DNA from: Gymnothorax reevesii
Lineage: Eukaryota > Chordata > Actinopteri > Anguilliformes > Muraenidae
Length of the DNA: 64,000 nucleotides
Direction of reading: 5' to 3'
NCBI GenBank assembly: GCA_029721435.1
Contig: CM056581.1
Span: 66,477,712-66,541,711, forward strand
Shown: positions 1 to 10,400 of the stretch, piece after piece
Position numbering within the stretch: the first letter of the stretch is position 1
Layout: the number at the start of each line of letters is the position of its first letter
The notes under the pieces: model-generated
Seen by the model: the letters and a program-made list of their open reading frames with translations, nothing else
Database searches by the model: none
What the model was told of the DNA's origin: nothing
Position numbers and translations under genes: made by a program

Positions 1-711
1 AGCCATCTGATCAAACATTCACGTTTAATAGGCTATCTAAAAGATTCAGTAGACTTCAATAGATTAAAAACAATAATCGACTGTTGGACACGGAGTTATA
101 TTGACACCATCCCACTGTCGAACACGGAGTTATTTCGAACACGTAGACACTGCGTTTTTATTTAACCTCAGCCATCATCCTCATGTCCACGGTTGTCGCT
201 GGCGGCCGTTCTCTATTCTATTCAACTTCACGGTGTAGAGATCTAGGATATTGAGTCATAGCCCCACCTGCTGTTTAACAGGGACAATAACAGTGAGGAC
301 ATTTGTGAGAAAATCCTTTACGCCATGTCAGCGGTAGAAAACTGCCAAAAGTGATTTGTACTTGTAGGAAATGGTTCTCGTCGTATACTTGTAATCGGTA
401 CGTTTTGTATTTGTAAAACTGAAAACATTCGTTTGTTAATGGTGTTTTGTATTTGCAAACCACTCTGTATTTGTTTGCAAATCGTTTTTATATTTGCAAA
501 TCACACCTTGTTTGTACGTGAATCGTTTTTATATTTGCAAATCACACTGTATTTGTTTGCAAATCGTTTTCATATTTGCAAACCACACTTTGTTTGCACG
601 TGAATCATTTTTATATTTGCAAATCACATTGTATTTGTTTGTGAATCGTGGTGGATTTGTAAAACATGTTCGGTTTGTATACAAGGTTTTGGCAGTAATT
701 TAACTCCATAC
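1..711. repeat. Left copy of a 711-bp direct repeat
   Basis: This segment is repeated in the same orientation at 15855-16566 with only scattered substitutions and a 1-bp length difference. Homology stops sharply after 711, where the left copy enters Merlin transposase sequence and the right copy enters unrelated DNA. The left limit is unknown because the window begins inside or at the repeat. The segment holds a 41-bp minisatellite. It is not LTR-like: no TG...CA ends and no retroviral-type genes associated with it. The family is not recognised. Confidence 0.85.
450..650. repeat. 41-bp minisatellite, two alternating unit types
   Basis: About five units of 41 bp each begin with TATTTGCAAA. 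Two unit types alternate, one containing TGTATTTGTTTGCAAATCG and the other TTGTTTG(T/C)ACGTGAATC, so the higher-order period is 82 bp. Several units contain the palindrome ATTTGCAAAT. The same array is in the second 711-bp repeat at about 16304-16505, so it predates that duplication. Confidence 0.8.
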
Positions 712-719
712 AGTGCCAC

Positions 720-1253
720 CGCTATAGGGGGCCCAGGACGTGTCATGGAAATCAACGAGTCCAAATTTGGCCGCCGAAAATACAACCGCGGTCGTTTGCG
801 CGATGGCAAGTGGGTTTTGGGAGGAGTTTGCCGTGAGACTAAGGAGGTTTTTTTCGTAGAGGTTGAGGACCTGAGTTCGGCGACGTTAATACCCCTTATT
901 AAGGAGTATGTTGCCGCCGGTTCGCAAATCGTCACCGACTGCTGGCGGGCGTACGATTGCCTCAGCGTGGAAAACTTCCAGCACCTCACGGTGAGCCACT
1001 CGTCGATTCTGCCGACCCTGGCGTGCACACGCAAAGTATTGAGTGCCAGTGGTGGCAGATCAAGAGATCCTTGGGTAAGAGTACCATACACAACCTCCAG
1101 CAAAATCGAAAAAAAATCACAACTTTTTCAGCTTACCTTAATGTTGAGATACCAAGTAAAGTATTCGGGTGTGGAAAAACGTCGACCGTACATCCAGTAA
1201 AGATAATTTACACTTTAATTTCCACAGCGGCTATACGTGCTGCTAGCTTATAG
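720..1253 (+). pseudogene. Merlin (IS1016/ISXO2-type) transposase fragment, inactivated
   Basis: Translation from about 726 gives the DDE domain of Merlin transposases: GGPGRVMEINESKFGRRKY, then RETKE, then TDCWRAYD, then the His-Thr-Gln-Ser-Ile-Glu block carrying the catalytic Glu. The frame changes near 990-1010: the first part is read from 745 and the HTQSIE part lies in another frame. In the family the first block reads E-I-D-E-S; here the Asp is Asn, so a catalytic residue is also lost. The N-terminal part of the protein is absent; upstream lies the 711-bp repeat. No TIRs were located. Confidence 0.8.
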
Positions 1254-1936
1254 GCCTAAAGGTGGCAGCCATGACACTGTTGATCAGGCATTATGATACA
1301 CCCTGCAGAGTTATGCTGCCTAAAATTGGTCGAAAATGCCTGTGCCTGTCCCTTTGTGGCCAGGGGTACGCAATTATGCCAATAAATGAAAAATATGATA
1401 AGTTTGGCCAGACAGAGGGCGCTAATTGCGAAAATGGAGATTATTTGCGAACCGGTCAAAGGACGTGCCACTGAAAAATGAATGTGCAAGGCTTAATTTC
1501 TAATGAATGAAGAAAACTAATTGATCCACAAAGTGCGTGAGTAATTTCCGCAAATTCGTGAACAGATAACTTTCCACCACCGAATGCTGTATCGATACCA
1601 GACGCTTCAGACAAATTCCGTTTGCAGAACCGGTCAACGCACTGTACCGACTTTTCAGGCCTCTTTTTCCAGTTGATACATTTGTTGCTGCGTTTGAAAA
1701 TATGGATTATATGATGATAAGTTAGGCACAACAGTTGTATTTCTACTTTAAAAAAAAGAGTGAGGGCATACAAAAAAAGAAAGGGGCGAGAATTTGGAAC
1801 GTTCCATCGCAGCGGCGTAGCCAGAACATAAAATTGGTTGGGAACGAAATATCTCATTCAAACATTTATTCGTTCTGACTCGATCCTTTCATTTTTTCTA
1901 AATTATCTATTCATTCCATTCAAAAGCATTCAGTTG
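1254..1936. other. Unassigned non-coding stretch with one MITE end
   Basis: No coding signal is seen. At 1810 the sequence CAGCGGCGTAGCCAGAA matches the end of the hAT-type MITE found complete at 35484-36069, so a truncated or diverged copy starts here. The remainder is AT-rich with short homopolymers. Confidence 0.4.
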
Positions 1937-2585
1937 GCTTATCTAGCACTGCGCGTAGGGCACCAACTGCCTGGGGGGCACCAAAAAAGTCAAGTGCATA
2001 AAAAAAAATAATAATAATAATAGTATTTAATATTTAAAATAAAAGTTTGTAAAGCATGTTAATAAATATAAGTAATACAAAAATAACGTAGGCTTATTTA
2101 CGTGAAAAAAGATTAATCTCCTGTGCGGCCCTCTCATCGGTCTACCTTTGGTGCCCCCCCCAATCCCCAAGTAGTTTGCTCCATTATGCTTCAATGGCAA
2201 ATTTGGCAGAAGTTTATTCCGGAGATCTGGGCATGTCATCGAAAAGGCATCAAGAGTCGGGGCGGAAAAGAGGAAAAGAAGAAAAAAAAAACAGCGAGAT
2301 GATGCTCGCGCGTCACTTGCAGGTAAGACAATGTTTTAATTAACAATTATTTATTTTTTAACAGCTACGTTTACATGACCACAATTATCCGATAACTGGG
2401 AATAATGGGGTAATGGAAATAATCTGATTTGACGCGTTTACATGTACTTCAGTAATGCAATAATCGGAAAAACCTGGTTTACATGGTTCAGTCAATAGTT
2501 CGATTTCTTTCCAAGTACATGACGGAAAACTATTGGTCTCAGCATAGGCCTTCCTCCACTCCTACCAAAAACCCATGCTTGCTGG

Positions 2586-2878
2586 ATGTGCGTTAGGAGT
2601 AAGGACTGGTGGGAGAGAGTGGTGCTCAATGAATTTTCAGATGCAAAATGGAGAGAGAATTTCAGGATGTCTCGGGGAGCATTCGTGAAACTGTATGATC
2701 AGATGAAGGATGTCATGAGCCCAGAAGAGATGACCGCTGTACCTCTAGAAATGCGAGTGGCGATTGCGTTATATAAGCTCGCTAGCTGCGGAGAGTATAG
2801 GCTGTTAGCGAATCAGTTTTGTGTTCACAAAGCGTCTCAAGTTAGCTACATCCGTTTTTCCATTTGTACACATTCGCA
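2586..2878 (+). pseudogene. PIF/Harbinger transposase N-terminal fragment (left arm)
   Basis: The reading frame contains WWERVVLNEFSDAKWRENFR, then a conserved MRVAIALYKLASCGEYR block and NQFCVHKASQV, as in HARBI1-like transposases upstream of the DDE domain. It ends at the arm boundary in a hAT-like hairpin, so no catalytic domain follows. It is the inverted twin of the copy at 3565-3856. Confidence 0.75.
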
Positions 2879-3324
2879 CCACAAAGCATTTATGCGTAGG
2901 GCACCAAAATGGCGAGTGCCGGCCCTAGCCATTTTGGTGCCCTACGCATAAATGCTTTGTGGTGCTCCCCCCCCGCCACATACCCACCCACCCACCCACC
3001 CAACCTCTGACAGAAATGAACAATATCTGAGTATTTGTCAGTTTTGCTTTATTTTACAAATTAAGTTAATATTAATGGTTCAAAAACTGAGATAGAGATA
3101 AATAATAATAATAATAATAAAGAGATAAATAATAATGAAGTCTTTATAAAACACTAACAATATCACCAAATACTCAAATAAATAAAAATAAATAATCTAA
3201 ATAAAAAAAAATAATAAATGCCATGACTATTAACAAATAAACATCTGTTTTTAACTGTAAACACAGTTCTGAGAAAGGAACTTTAAATACAAATTTTAAA
3301 ATGCAAGCACCAGTTGTTAGAGGC

Positions 3325-3560
3325 CCTACAGAGGCACACGTCTGCATTTCCGGGCTGCAAAATCAGCTATCAGGTCATCATATGACAGATTCTGAGCAAT
3401 TTCCCCATTGATGCTGATGACAGCCAGACCACTTAAAGCTCCTGGCCCATTGATGAGCGCAGGTATGTTTTAATGAGCTTAGGTTTGGAGAAGCTCCGCT
3501 CAGCAGAGGAAAATGTGACAGGCCCATGTATACAGTTAATCCAATTTCTTTCATTCTTTA
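3325..3560 (-). pseudogene. hAT transposase C-terminal dimerisation fragment
   Basis: The - strand reads PVTFSSAERSFSKPKLIKTY then LRSSMGQE, followed after a stop by GLAVISINGEIAQ, SYDDLI and DFAARK. This is the conserved C-terminal end of hAT transposases of the zinc-finger MYM/TTF type. It directly follows the Harbinger fragment, so the central catalytic part of the hAT gene is missing. Confidence 0.75.
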
Positions 3561-3564
3561 TCAG

Positions 3565-3856
3565 CGAATGTGTACAAATGGAAAAACGGATGTAGCTAAC
3601 TTGAGACGCTTTATGGACACAAAACTGATTCGGTATCAGCCAATACTCTCCGCAGCTAGCGAGCTTATATAACGCAATCGCCACTCGCATTTCTAGAGGT
3701 TACAGCGGTCATCTCTTCGGGGCTCATGACATCCTTCATCTGATCACACAGTTTCACGAATGCTCCCCGAGACATCCTGAAATTCTCTCTCCATTTTGCA
3801 TCTGAAAATTCATTGAGCACCACTCTCTCCCACCAGTCCTTACTCCTCACACACAT
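3565..3856 (-). pseudogene. PIF/Harbinger transposase N-terminal fragment (right arm)
   Basis: Inverted copy of the fragment at 2586-2878. The same WWERVV...FSDAKWRENF block is present, but a frameshift after EEMTAV separates it from the MRVAIALYKLASCGEYW block. No DDE residues are present. Confidence 0.75.
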
Positions 3857-4102
3857 CCAGCAAGCACGGGTTTTTGGTCGGAGTGGAGGAAGGCCTATGC
3901 TGAGACCAAGAGTTTTACGTCATGTACTTGAAAAGAAATCGAACTATTGACTGAACCATGTAAACCAGGTTTTTCCAATTATCGCATTACTGAAGTGCAT
4001 GTAAACGCGTCAAATCAGATTATTTCCATTACCCCATTATTCCCAGTTATCGGATTATTGTGGTCATGTAAACGTAGCTGTTACAAAATAAATAATTGGT
4101 AA

Positions 4103-4210
4103 TTAAAACATTGTCTTACCTGCAAGTGACGCGCGAGCATCATCTCGCTGTTTTTTTTTTCTTTTCCTCTTTTCCGCCCCCGACTCTTGATGCCTTTTCG
4201 ATGACATGTC
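4103..4210 (-). pseudogene. hAT transposase N-terminal basic exon relic
   Basis: The - strand begins MSSKRHQESGAEKRKRKKKQ and continues to ARASLAG before a GGTAAG-like donor. hAT genes of the TTF/MYM type start with such a basic stretch. The + strand twin is at about 2233-2325. The Harbinger fragment follows where the rest of the gene should be. Confidence 0.5.
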
Positions 4211-4501
4211 CAGATCTCCGGAATAAACTTCTGCCAAATTTGCGATTGAAGCATAATGGAGCAAACTACTTGGGAATGGGGGAGGGGGGGGGGCACCAAA
4301 GGTAGACCGATGAGAGGGCCGCACAGGAGATTAATCTTTTTTTCGCGTAAATAAGCCTACGTTTATTACTTATATTTATTAACATGCTTTACAAACTTTT
4401 ATTTTAAATATTAAATACTGTTATTATTATTATTTTTTATGGGCTTGATTTTTTTGGTGCCCCCCAGGCAGTTGGTGCCCTACGCACAGTGCGTGATAAG
4501 C

Positions 4502-4879
4502 GTATGCCGAGCGCCGTGTCTATGGCTAATACTAATAAAAGTACAATGAAGAGAGTTCTCTGCAGACTGTATTTTAACAATACCCTCATGCAGCTCCGAT
4601 CGAGGCGGTGGGGACTCATATACGCTCCTCGAGCTGTGACAGCTGGATGTTGGAGTCTGGTTGGCCTCCACCGGTCCGTGCGCAGCTGAGCCTGAGCGCC
4701 ACAACCCGTTTTTTGGTGGCGATCTTAAAATGAGACCACTTTTTTTTTTTTTACCTGCATGTAAATCATTTGGATAGTCAATCATGTAGGCTATATAATA
4801 TGAAATATCATGGATTTATTAATTGAATTTATTAAGGCCGATGTTATTCAAACTTATACGTGTGGCCTGCTGCATTTTT
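4502..4879. other. Unassigned, with a poly-T run
   Basis: No protein or element signature recognised. A run of about 13 T is at 4740. Confidence 0.3.
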
Positions 4880-4883
4880 TTCT

Positions 4884-5084
4884 TGGCCACACTTATAAGT
4901 GCGCCAGTTGATGACCATTCCAGAGCCGCTTATAGAAAGTACCGATTAAAATAAGAGGAAAAAAAATAGTTTTGGACACACTTAAATTAAGTGTGGGCTA
5001 TGGAGAAATTTTGGCCACACTTATAAGTGGGTCTAACGCAAATTTCGATCCATTTTGGTGCATGGACGCACTTCAATAAGTGCG
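4884..5084. repeat. Cluster of CACTTA/TAAGTG palindromes
   Basis: Four short palindromes share the half site CACTT(A): CACTTATAAGTG at 4890-4901 and again at 5018-5029 (both preceded by TTGGCCA), CACACTTAAATTAAGTGTG at 4977-4995, and CGCACTT-CAAT-AAGTGCG at 5067-5084. They are not evenly spaced. The half site resembles NKX2-type homeodomain targets, but the cluster may simply belong to an unrecognised repeat. Confidence 0.6.
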
Positions 5085-5139
5085 AATAGTCGCTTCGATT
5101 TATCAATGAATTATCCCAATTATTATAATATGAAATCCA

Positions 5140-5541
5140 TCTCAACGGGATTTACCGCAACAGCAATAGTTTTTCAAACTGCAGCCTTCTGCCTCCCTTT
5201 ATGCTACTCTAAAGGCTTCCGAATAAAATTATTTTCTTTTGTCTCCACCTCGGACTTGATAATTTATATTTCCTCCTCAGTGAAGTTCTTTCTTCTTTGC
5301 AGTCTTTCGAGAATCCATGTCATAAAATGGGCAGGATTACGCCACCCATAGCATGAATTTATAGGGGCATGTCATGTAAATTACGATGGTTTTAGCCACC
5401 AGATTTATCAACGCCATGCCAGTTCTACACCGAAATCCGTGATGTCCACACTTTTAGTAAATCAGACGTGACACCTGGCGAACGCTGATATTTACACCAG
5501 AATCTACACCAGATCCTACGCAAATTTGATAAATGAGGGCC
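5140..5541 (-). pseudogene. PIF/Harbinger Myb/SANT-like protein relic
   Basis: On the - strand about 5345-5140 reads RRKNFTEEEI, a stop, then a Glu/Lys-rich helix and KGRQKAAV with further stops. This follows the N-terminal block of the Myb/SANT-like DNA-binding protein encoded by Harbinger elements. The adjoining AAATTTGATAAATGAGGGCC at 5522-5541 resembles a Harbinger terminal repeat, marking the likely 5' end. Confidence 0.55.
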
Positions 5542-5570
5542 ATTATGTGTATATGTGCGTATATGTAGGC

Positions 5571-5784
5571 CAGTGTTTCTCAAACCTCTCATGGAGGACC
5601 ACCTGCCCTGCCTGTTTTAGATCTTTCCCTGCCCCAGCACAGGTGATTCAAATAATCAGGATGTTTTCAATGAGCTTTAGAGGGTCAATAAAGAGCTGAT
5701 CATTTGAATCACCTGTGCCAAAACAGGGAAAGATCTAAAACATGCTGGACAGGTGGTCCTCCAGGAGAGGTTTGAGAAGCACTG
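5571..5784. mobile_element. hAT-type MITE, 214 bp
   Basis: Ends are CAGTGTTTCTCAAACC and GGTTTGAGAAGCACTG. The pairing continues inward (GGAGGACCACCTG with CAGGTGGTCCTCC), so nearly the whole element can fold. It is flanked by a perfect 8-bp duplication ATGTAGGC at 5563-5570 and 5785-5792, the hAT signature. Confidence 0.9.
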
Positions 5785-6003
5785 ATGTAGGCCTAATTGT
5801 ATTTGTATACATGCATATGTTAACATGTGAGTGTGCAGATGAATGAGTATATCTGTGTATGTATGTGTGCACGTGTATATAGAGTACATATATGTGAATG
5901 CCTTGAATTCTTCAACCTTGGTGACTCTGTTATAAAATGGGTTTAAGTTCTGTGCAACAACCTCACATGTAAAATCATAAATCATGGTTATATTTCAGGT
6001 AAT

Positions 6004-6246
6004 ATATTGCTGTCAATGGGGATAAAACAAGGTTGTCCTTTATCACTGTATTTGTTTATCATGGCAATTGAAATACTTGCTATAAAGATTAGATCAAATA
6101 TTATCAAAGGCTTAGAACTCCAGGGACGGCATACAAAGGCTTCAATGTATGCTGGTGATACCACCTTTCTGTTTACTCCTCAGTCCTTATCCTTGCAAAG
6201 CCTTACTCAGGATCTAGATTATTTTCTGTACTTGAAGGCAAATTAA
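6004..6246 (+). pseudogene. L1-like LINE reverse transcriptase fragment
   Basis: One reading frame contains GIKQGCPLSLYLFIMAIEIL, then KGLELQGRHTKASMYAGDTT. This is the RT block with GxxQGCPLSP and the catalytic YADD. Here YADD reads YAGD, so a metal-binding Asp is gone. The frame stops after about 80 codons. The - strand fragment at 28678-30240 is from the same clade. Confidence 0.75.
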
Positions 6247-6249
6247 GAC

Positions 6250-6846
6250 AAATGGAACACACTTAGTATTGGGTTTCTGAAAAATACTGCATTCTCCTTT
6301 CTGGTGTAATTTACCTATGAATTGGAAGAATGGCTCAGTTGCTATGCTTGGCATTCATATTTATAAATGAAAAATGTATTGTTTTATTTATTTTTATGGT
6401 GTATAACTTGACAATTAGACTCCTTAAAATATGCTTCAGTGTTAGGCTTTAACTGGTGCAAGTGAGATCTCCTACATGAAAAAAAAATTATTATTTTTTG
6501 AACACTTCATAGGGGCCCACATTCCCATTAGATTAATGAGTAAAGAAACTGGTCGATAGAGGGCGCTATTATTATTTGAACTAGAGAGGGTGATGTCACG
6601 ATAAGGTCAAACTGTACATGTAATTGATAGCTGCTCATATTCAAAATGGAGCACCAGCAGACTTTGAGCGGATCAGCAATGTTGTAAAAGAATGCTGAGA
6701 AAAGAAAAAGACACCAAGTAAATTTTTAAGATAAGGTTCCTTCCATTTCCAGTTTTTTAAAAACTAGTCCGATCGATAGAGGACAAGGGGGTGATTTAAA
6801 TTTGGCCATGCCACAGTCATCTAACTCAGTGCTGAATCCTCCAGAC
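6250..6846. other. Unassigned AT-rich stretch upstream of slc25a20
   Basis: No gene or recognised element. Confidence 0.3.
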
Positions 6847-7043
6847 CAGGGGTAGCAAGCCCTGATTCTGGAGAGCCACTGGGTATGCTGACTTTGGTTT
6901 TCTCCACCAAGTTTAAACTTAAGACCCCATATGAGATATGTTAAGTGTGTAATTGACTACCTTAATTAATCCATGAAGTACTGAATAACCACAAAAACCA
7001 ACAGACACTGCAGCTCTCCAGAACCAGGGCTGGCCACCCTTTC
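6847..7043. mobile_element. Probable hAT-type MITE close to the slc25a20 5' end
   Basis: The ends are imperfect inverted repeats: CAGGGGTAGCAAGCCCTGAT and TCTGGAGAGC on the left pair with GCTCTCCAGA and CCAGGGCTGGCCACCCTT on the right. No clear target duplication was seen. Confidence 0.5.
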
Positions 7044-7301
7044 TCTATAGACTAATGGCAGTAGGCTACAGACAGTGTACAGCAGCATCTTGCCAGTCTT
7101 GGGGCAGATGATCCAGGTCGGGTAAGTTCAGTTTGCCAATGAGTGGACGGGAAAATTATCCGCTCTTATCTGTACCGAATGAGCTATTTCAGTTAGCCGA
7201 ATGTGGCTTATCTGGGTGTGGCGTGTCCTCGGGCATATGGGGCAAGCGGACGATCGCGCTCGCTTTGCTGCTCAGTTAAAATCCTAGAGGGCCCGAGCAG
7301 G
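7044..7301 (+). promoter_or_regulatory. slc25a20: Likely slc25a20 promoter / 5' UTR region
   Basis: This lies directly upstream of the start codon. No TATA box is evident, and the last 100 bp are relatively GC-rich with several CpG. A short upstream frame runs ATG 7201-7203 to TAG 7285-7287 (28 codons), ending 14 nt before the main ATG in a different frame. If transcription starts upstream of 7201 it would act as a uORF. The transcription start is unknown. Confidence 0.45.
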
Positions 7302-7412
7302 ATGAGCGACACAGACCCTGAAAGACGGATTTCCCCAGCTAAAAACTTTTTCGCTGGTGGAGCGGGCGGAGCATGCCTGTTACTCGCTGGTCATCCCTTA
7401 GATACGATAAAG
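7302..7412 (+). CDS. slc25a20: slc25a20 coding exon 1
   Basis: Residues 1-37, from [17 protein letters not shown] to HPLDTIK, covering the N-terminus and most of helix 1. Donor GTGATG at 7413, phase 0, the position used in vertebrate SLC25A20. Kozak context CAGGATGA. Confidence 0.93.
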
Positions 7413-10400
7413 GTGATGTTTGTTGTGTTGGAAAATATTTATTGAATGAATATGCATCGATTAATCTTCCAGTATACAAAGTTGCTAAAACCCAAGCTGC
7501 TCATAATTTGAGACGTTAGGAGTAGGCCTACTGTTTTCTCTGTGTCTAACCTTGCAAGTAATAGCATTCAGAACTTTGATTACGAGTTGAAACGATCCAT
7601 GCAGGAGTTGGAAGACCTGGTATTCCGACTTCTGAGCCTGGGGCTACTCTTGGATCGGGCTGAATTTGAAAGTTTGCGGTCGATATCGTTTAATTCGCCT
7701 TTGAGGCTTTTGATGGATTTCTTCTAATAGCCTTCGCTGACTTCTAAGCTTGGGTTTATGCCGTCGATGCTTCCACAATACCTCTGTAAATGCAACTATT
7801 TTCCCCCTACGTATTATCTGGTTAAACATTATTTCACTGAATTATCGCAGCTGTTATTATGCTTTTTAAAAGACAAAAATATCTGTCACATTTCGTCGTC
7901 GACTGACACACGAAGTCATTTCATTTTGTTCTAGTATGAATTTGGTGTCCGTGATTATTCTACAAGTTTTCATCCCCAAAATGGTAGGGTCAATAGGGAA
8001 GTCTGCCTTTGAAAACAAAACGAAAGTTTTTGTCTGCCTTGCAACCCTGTAATTTCTTTGAAATGCATATGTGCTTAAAATCGATTTCAGCAATAAAGAG
8101 TCCGAGAAGCGTTTGCTTCATGCGGAATTACCACCTGTAAGTAGGTACTGAACTTGTTAATTATCATGGTGAGTTGTGCGGTGTCGCTGCATGTCACTTT
8201 GACCCAGCTAAATAAGCATTTCTATTTCTGTGTTTTTTGACGCGATCCATTAAAACATCGCACACTTTAATCTGTGACAGGTCATCACTGGGAAAAAAGA
8301 AAAAAAAATTCTAGGGGAGACCGGGTCTAATTGTTACACTTCTTCTTTTAACGGCTGTAGAATTGACATTATCAGGTTTTTGTTACCAATATGCACTTTA
8401 CAGAGAGAAAGTTTATTAGACTACATGACTGATCTGCACTAACCCCTATATTCTGTGCATGCGTAATGCTGGTGAGGAAAAAATAGACCCTGTCACCTTA
8501 ACAAACTACCCCATATATGGGTTTTTTTGTTACCAGAGGGGTAGTTTGTTACAAGTTGTGAGGAATTTTGTTACACTAAGAATTTGCGTAAGTGAGACGT
8601 GTTTCCCACTTAAGTAGGCAAGTTAAGGGGGATGCCTTACTACTGTTATCCCACGAAGCCACAGTAAGGAACCTCTTGAGTCATTCTCTAATGGCATCGC
8701 CACGTTTCGTTATCTGTTCGTAATTTCAAGGCATCTTTCTGAAATACAAAAAGGTAGAAAGTCATTCAGTGAGGTAATTTGATCTTGCCCAAGTTGTTAC
8801 AGGTTTTGGGGCAAGTTCTTTATGTTACAACTTGGGTGTATCAACTAGTTCATTAGCAACCCTTCGCTATTGTCTCGACATTTTGAAGTTCCAGTGCAAT
8901 CTTTACATGGGTGTGTCATGACACAATGGCTAATGTCTTCCTCACTCATAATCCAGAAAATCTTGGGTATGTAGCAATTACACTTGATGTGTATCGAATT
9001 CTCCCAAACACCAAGGAAGTTACTTTTTTGAGCATTTTTCTGAAACACTAACCTGCGACTTTCGATGTTCGTCTTCCTGTCACGAAAAGACGCGGGTCAC
9101 CTTTGCGGAGCAGAAGGAAAATTAGAGCGCCGTCTGTGTTTTATTATCGGAACTATACTCTTCCAAAAAAGAAACTATACATTGTTTTTAGCATCAATTT
9201 ATTATACATGAAATGTTTTGACAAATGTGGAAAACATATTGAAAAGAAAGTGTAATCAATAATTCAATATTTGTATAGTTTCTTTTTTGGAAGAGAATAT
9301 TTTAATATGTTTTCCACATTTGTCAAAACATTTCATATATTATAAATTGAGGCTAAAAGCAATGTATAGTTTCTTTTTTTGAAGAGTATATTTAGAATGA
9401 ATCAACATGGACGTGTAACAACTAGACCTGGTCTCCCCTACTGTAAAAATGGAGGCGGCCTGCAGTAGGCTGACATGAAATTTATAAAAGTCGATTGGAA
9501 TACATATTCATATGCTTTTGCAAAGGACGAAAACAACATCAAATGAGTTTAATATTAAAATTACTTTTGAAAAATGTATTAATAAATATAATTTTGTGCA
9601 TATTCCGCAGCTGAGTTGACTTCAGGGGTAGAGAAATATTGACTTTTAAAGGGAAGCAAATTTTGTCGAGCCCTGCATGTTGAACATCGGCCCTGTCTCC
9701 CAGGTTAGGGTTACATTATTTCTATTTAACAGCAAAACATAAATTCAAAGTTGCCTTTTACTTAATGGTATCTTGCCAGACAGACTCTACTCGTGAGTGC
9801 AAAGATCAGGGGCTTAAGGACATTATTTGTCTTGAGGGAATGAACATGTGTGAAAGTATAGAAAGGTTTGAGAACTGGAATTGAGACAGATAAGCTGGGA
9901 GATTTATTCCCATCAATGGAATTTTGTATCAAATTTTATGCCAAAGCTCAGTCAGTGAGCTCAGTAGTTTTTTTCATTTTTATTATTTTTAATTTGTACA
10001 TATTTGAAAATAAGGACACTCAAATTCTTCAGATTCCTGTAAATTGTGAACGGAGAAGTGTGGACAGTGATGCATGCAACTAAACGTACCAATATGCATT
10101 ATACTAGTATTCATTTTTTCTCACTGTCCAGTTTACAAGGATGCATTTGGACATTCTTCTATTTAACCAGCCTGCTTGGCATTCTCATTTCCAAGAAAAT
10201 TTTGATGTTACGGAAAATGTACAGTGCAGTGTAGGAGTAAAATTGCCGTTTTCCCAATTTATTCTATTTTACATATTTTTTTCACTTAAATATTTCAGGT
10301 TATCAAACTAATTTTAATATGAAAAAAAGATATCATGAGTGAACACAAAATGCAGTTTTAAATGATTTTATTTACTGAAAGTGAATACTTATTCAAAACC

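Larger units (their letters stand above)
1937..4501. mobile_element. 2.56-kb foldback built from hAT and Harbinger pieces
   Basis: Two arms of about 940 bp (1937-2878 and 3564-4501) are inverted copies of each other around a spacer of about 685 bp. Each arm contains a hAT-type terminal region (GTAGGGCACCAACTGCC), a basic hAT N-terminal exon, and a PIF/Harbinger transposase N-terminal fragment. The spacer holds a hAT C-terminal fragment read on the - strand. It also holds a short hairpin at 2877-2966 around AGTGCCGGCCCT, which looks like two hAT ends facing each other. My reading is a hAT element invaded by a Harbinger element, then partly duplicated in inverted orientation. Confidence 0.8.

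Noticed and set aside
450..650. CRISPR-like array
   Set aside because: The units are contiguous 41-bp minisatellite repeats without spacers, in animal DNA.
7203..7301. In-frame N-terminal extension of slc25a20
   Set aside because: The open frame before 7302 has only a GTG at 7203 and no ATG; the protein from 7302 has the family's usual length.
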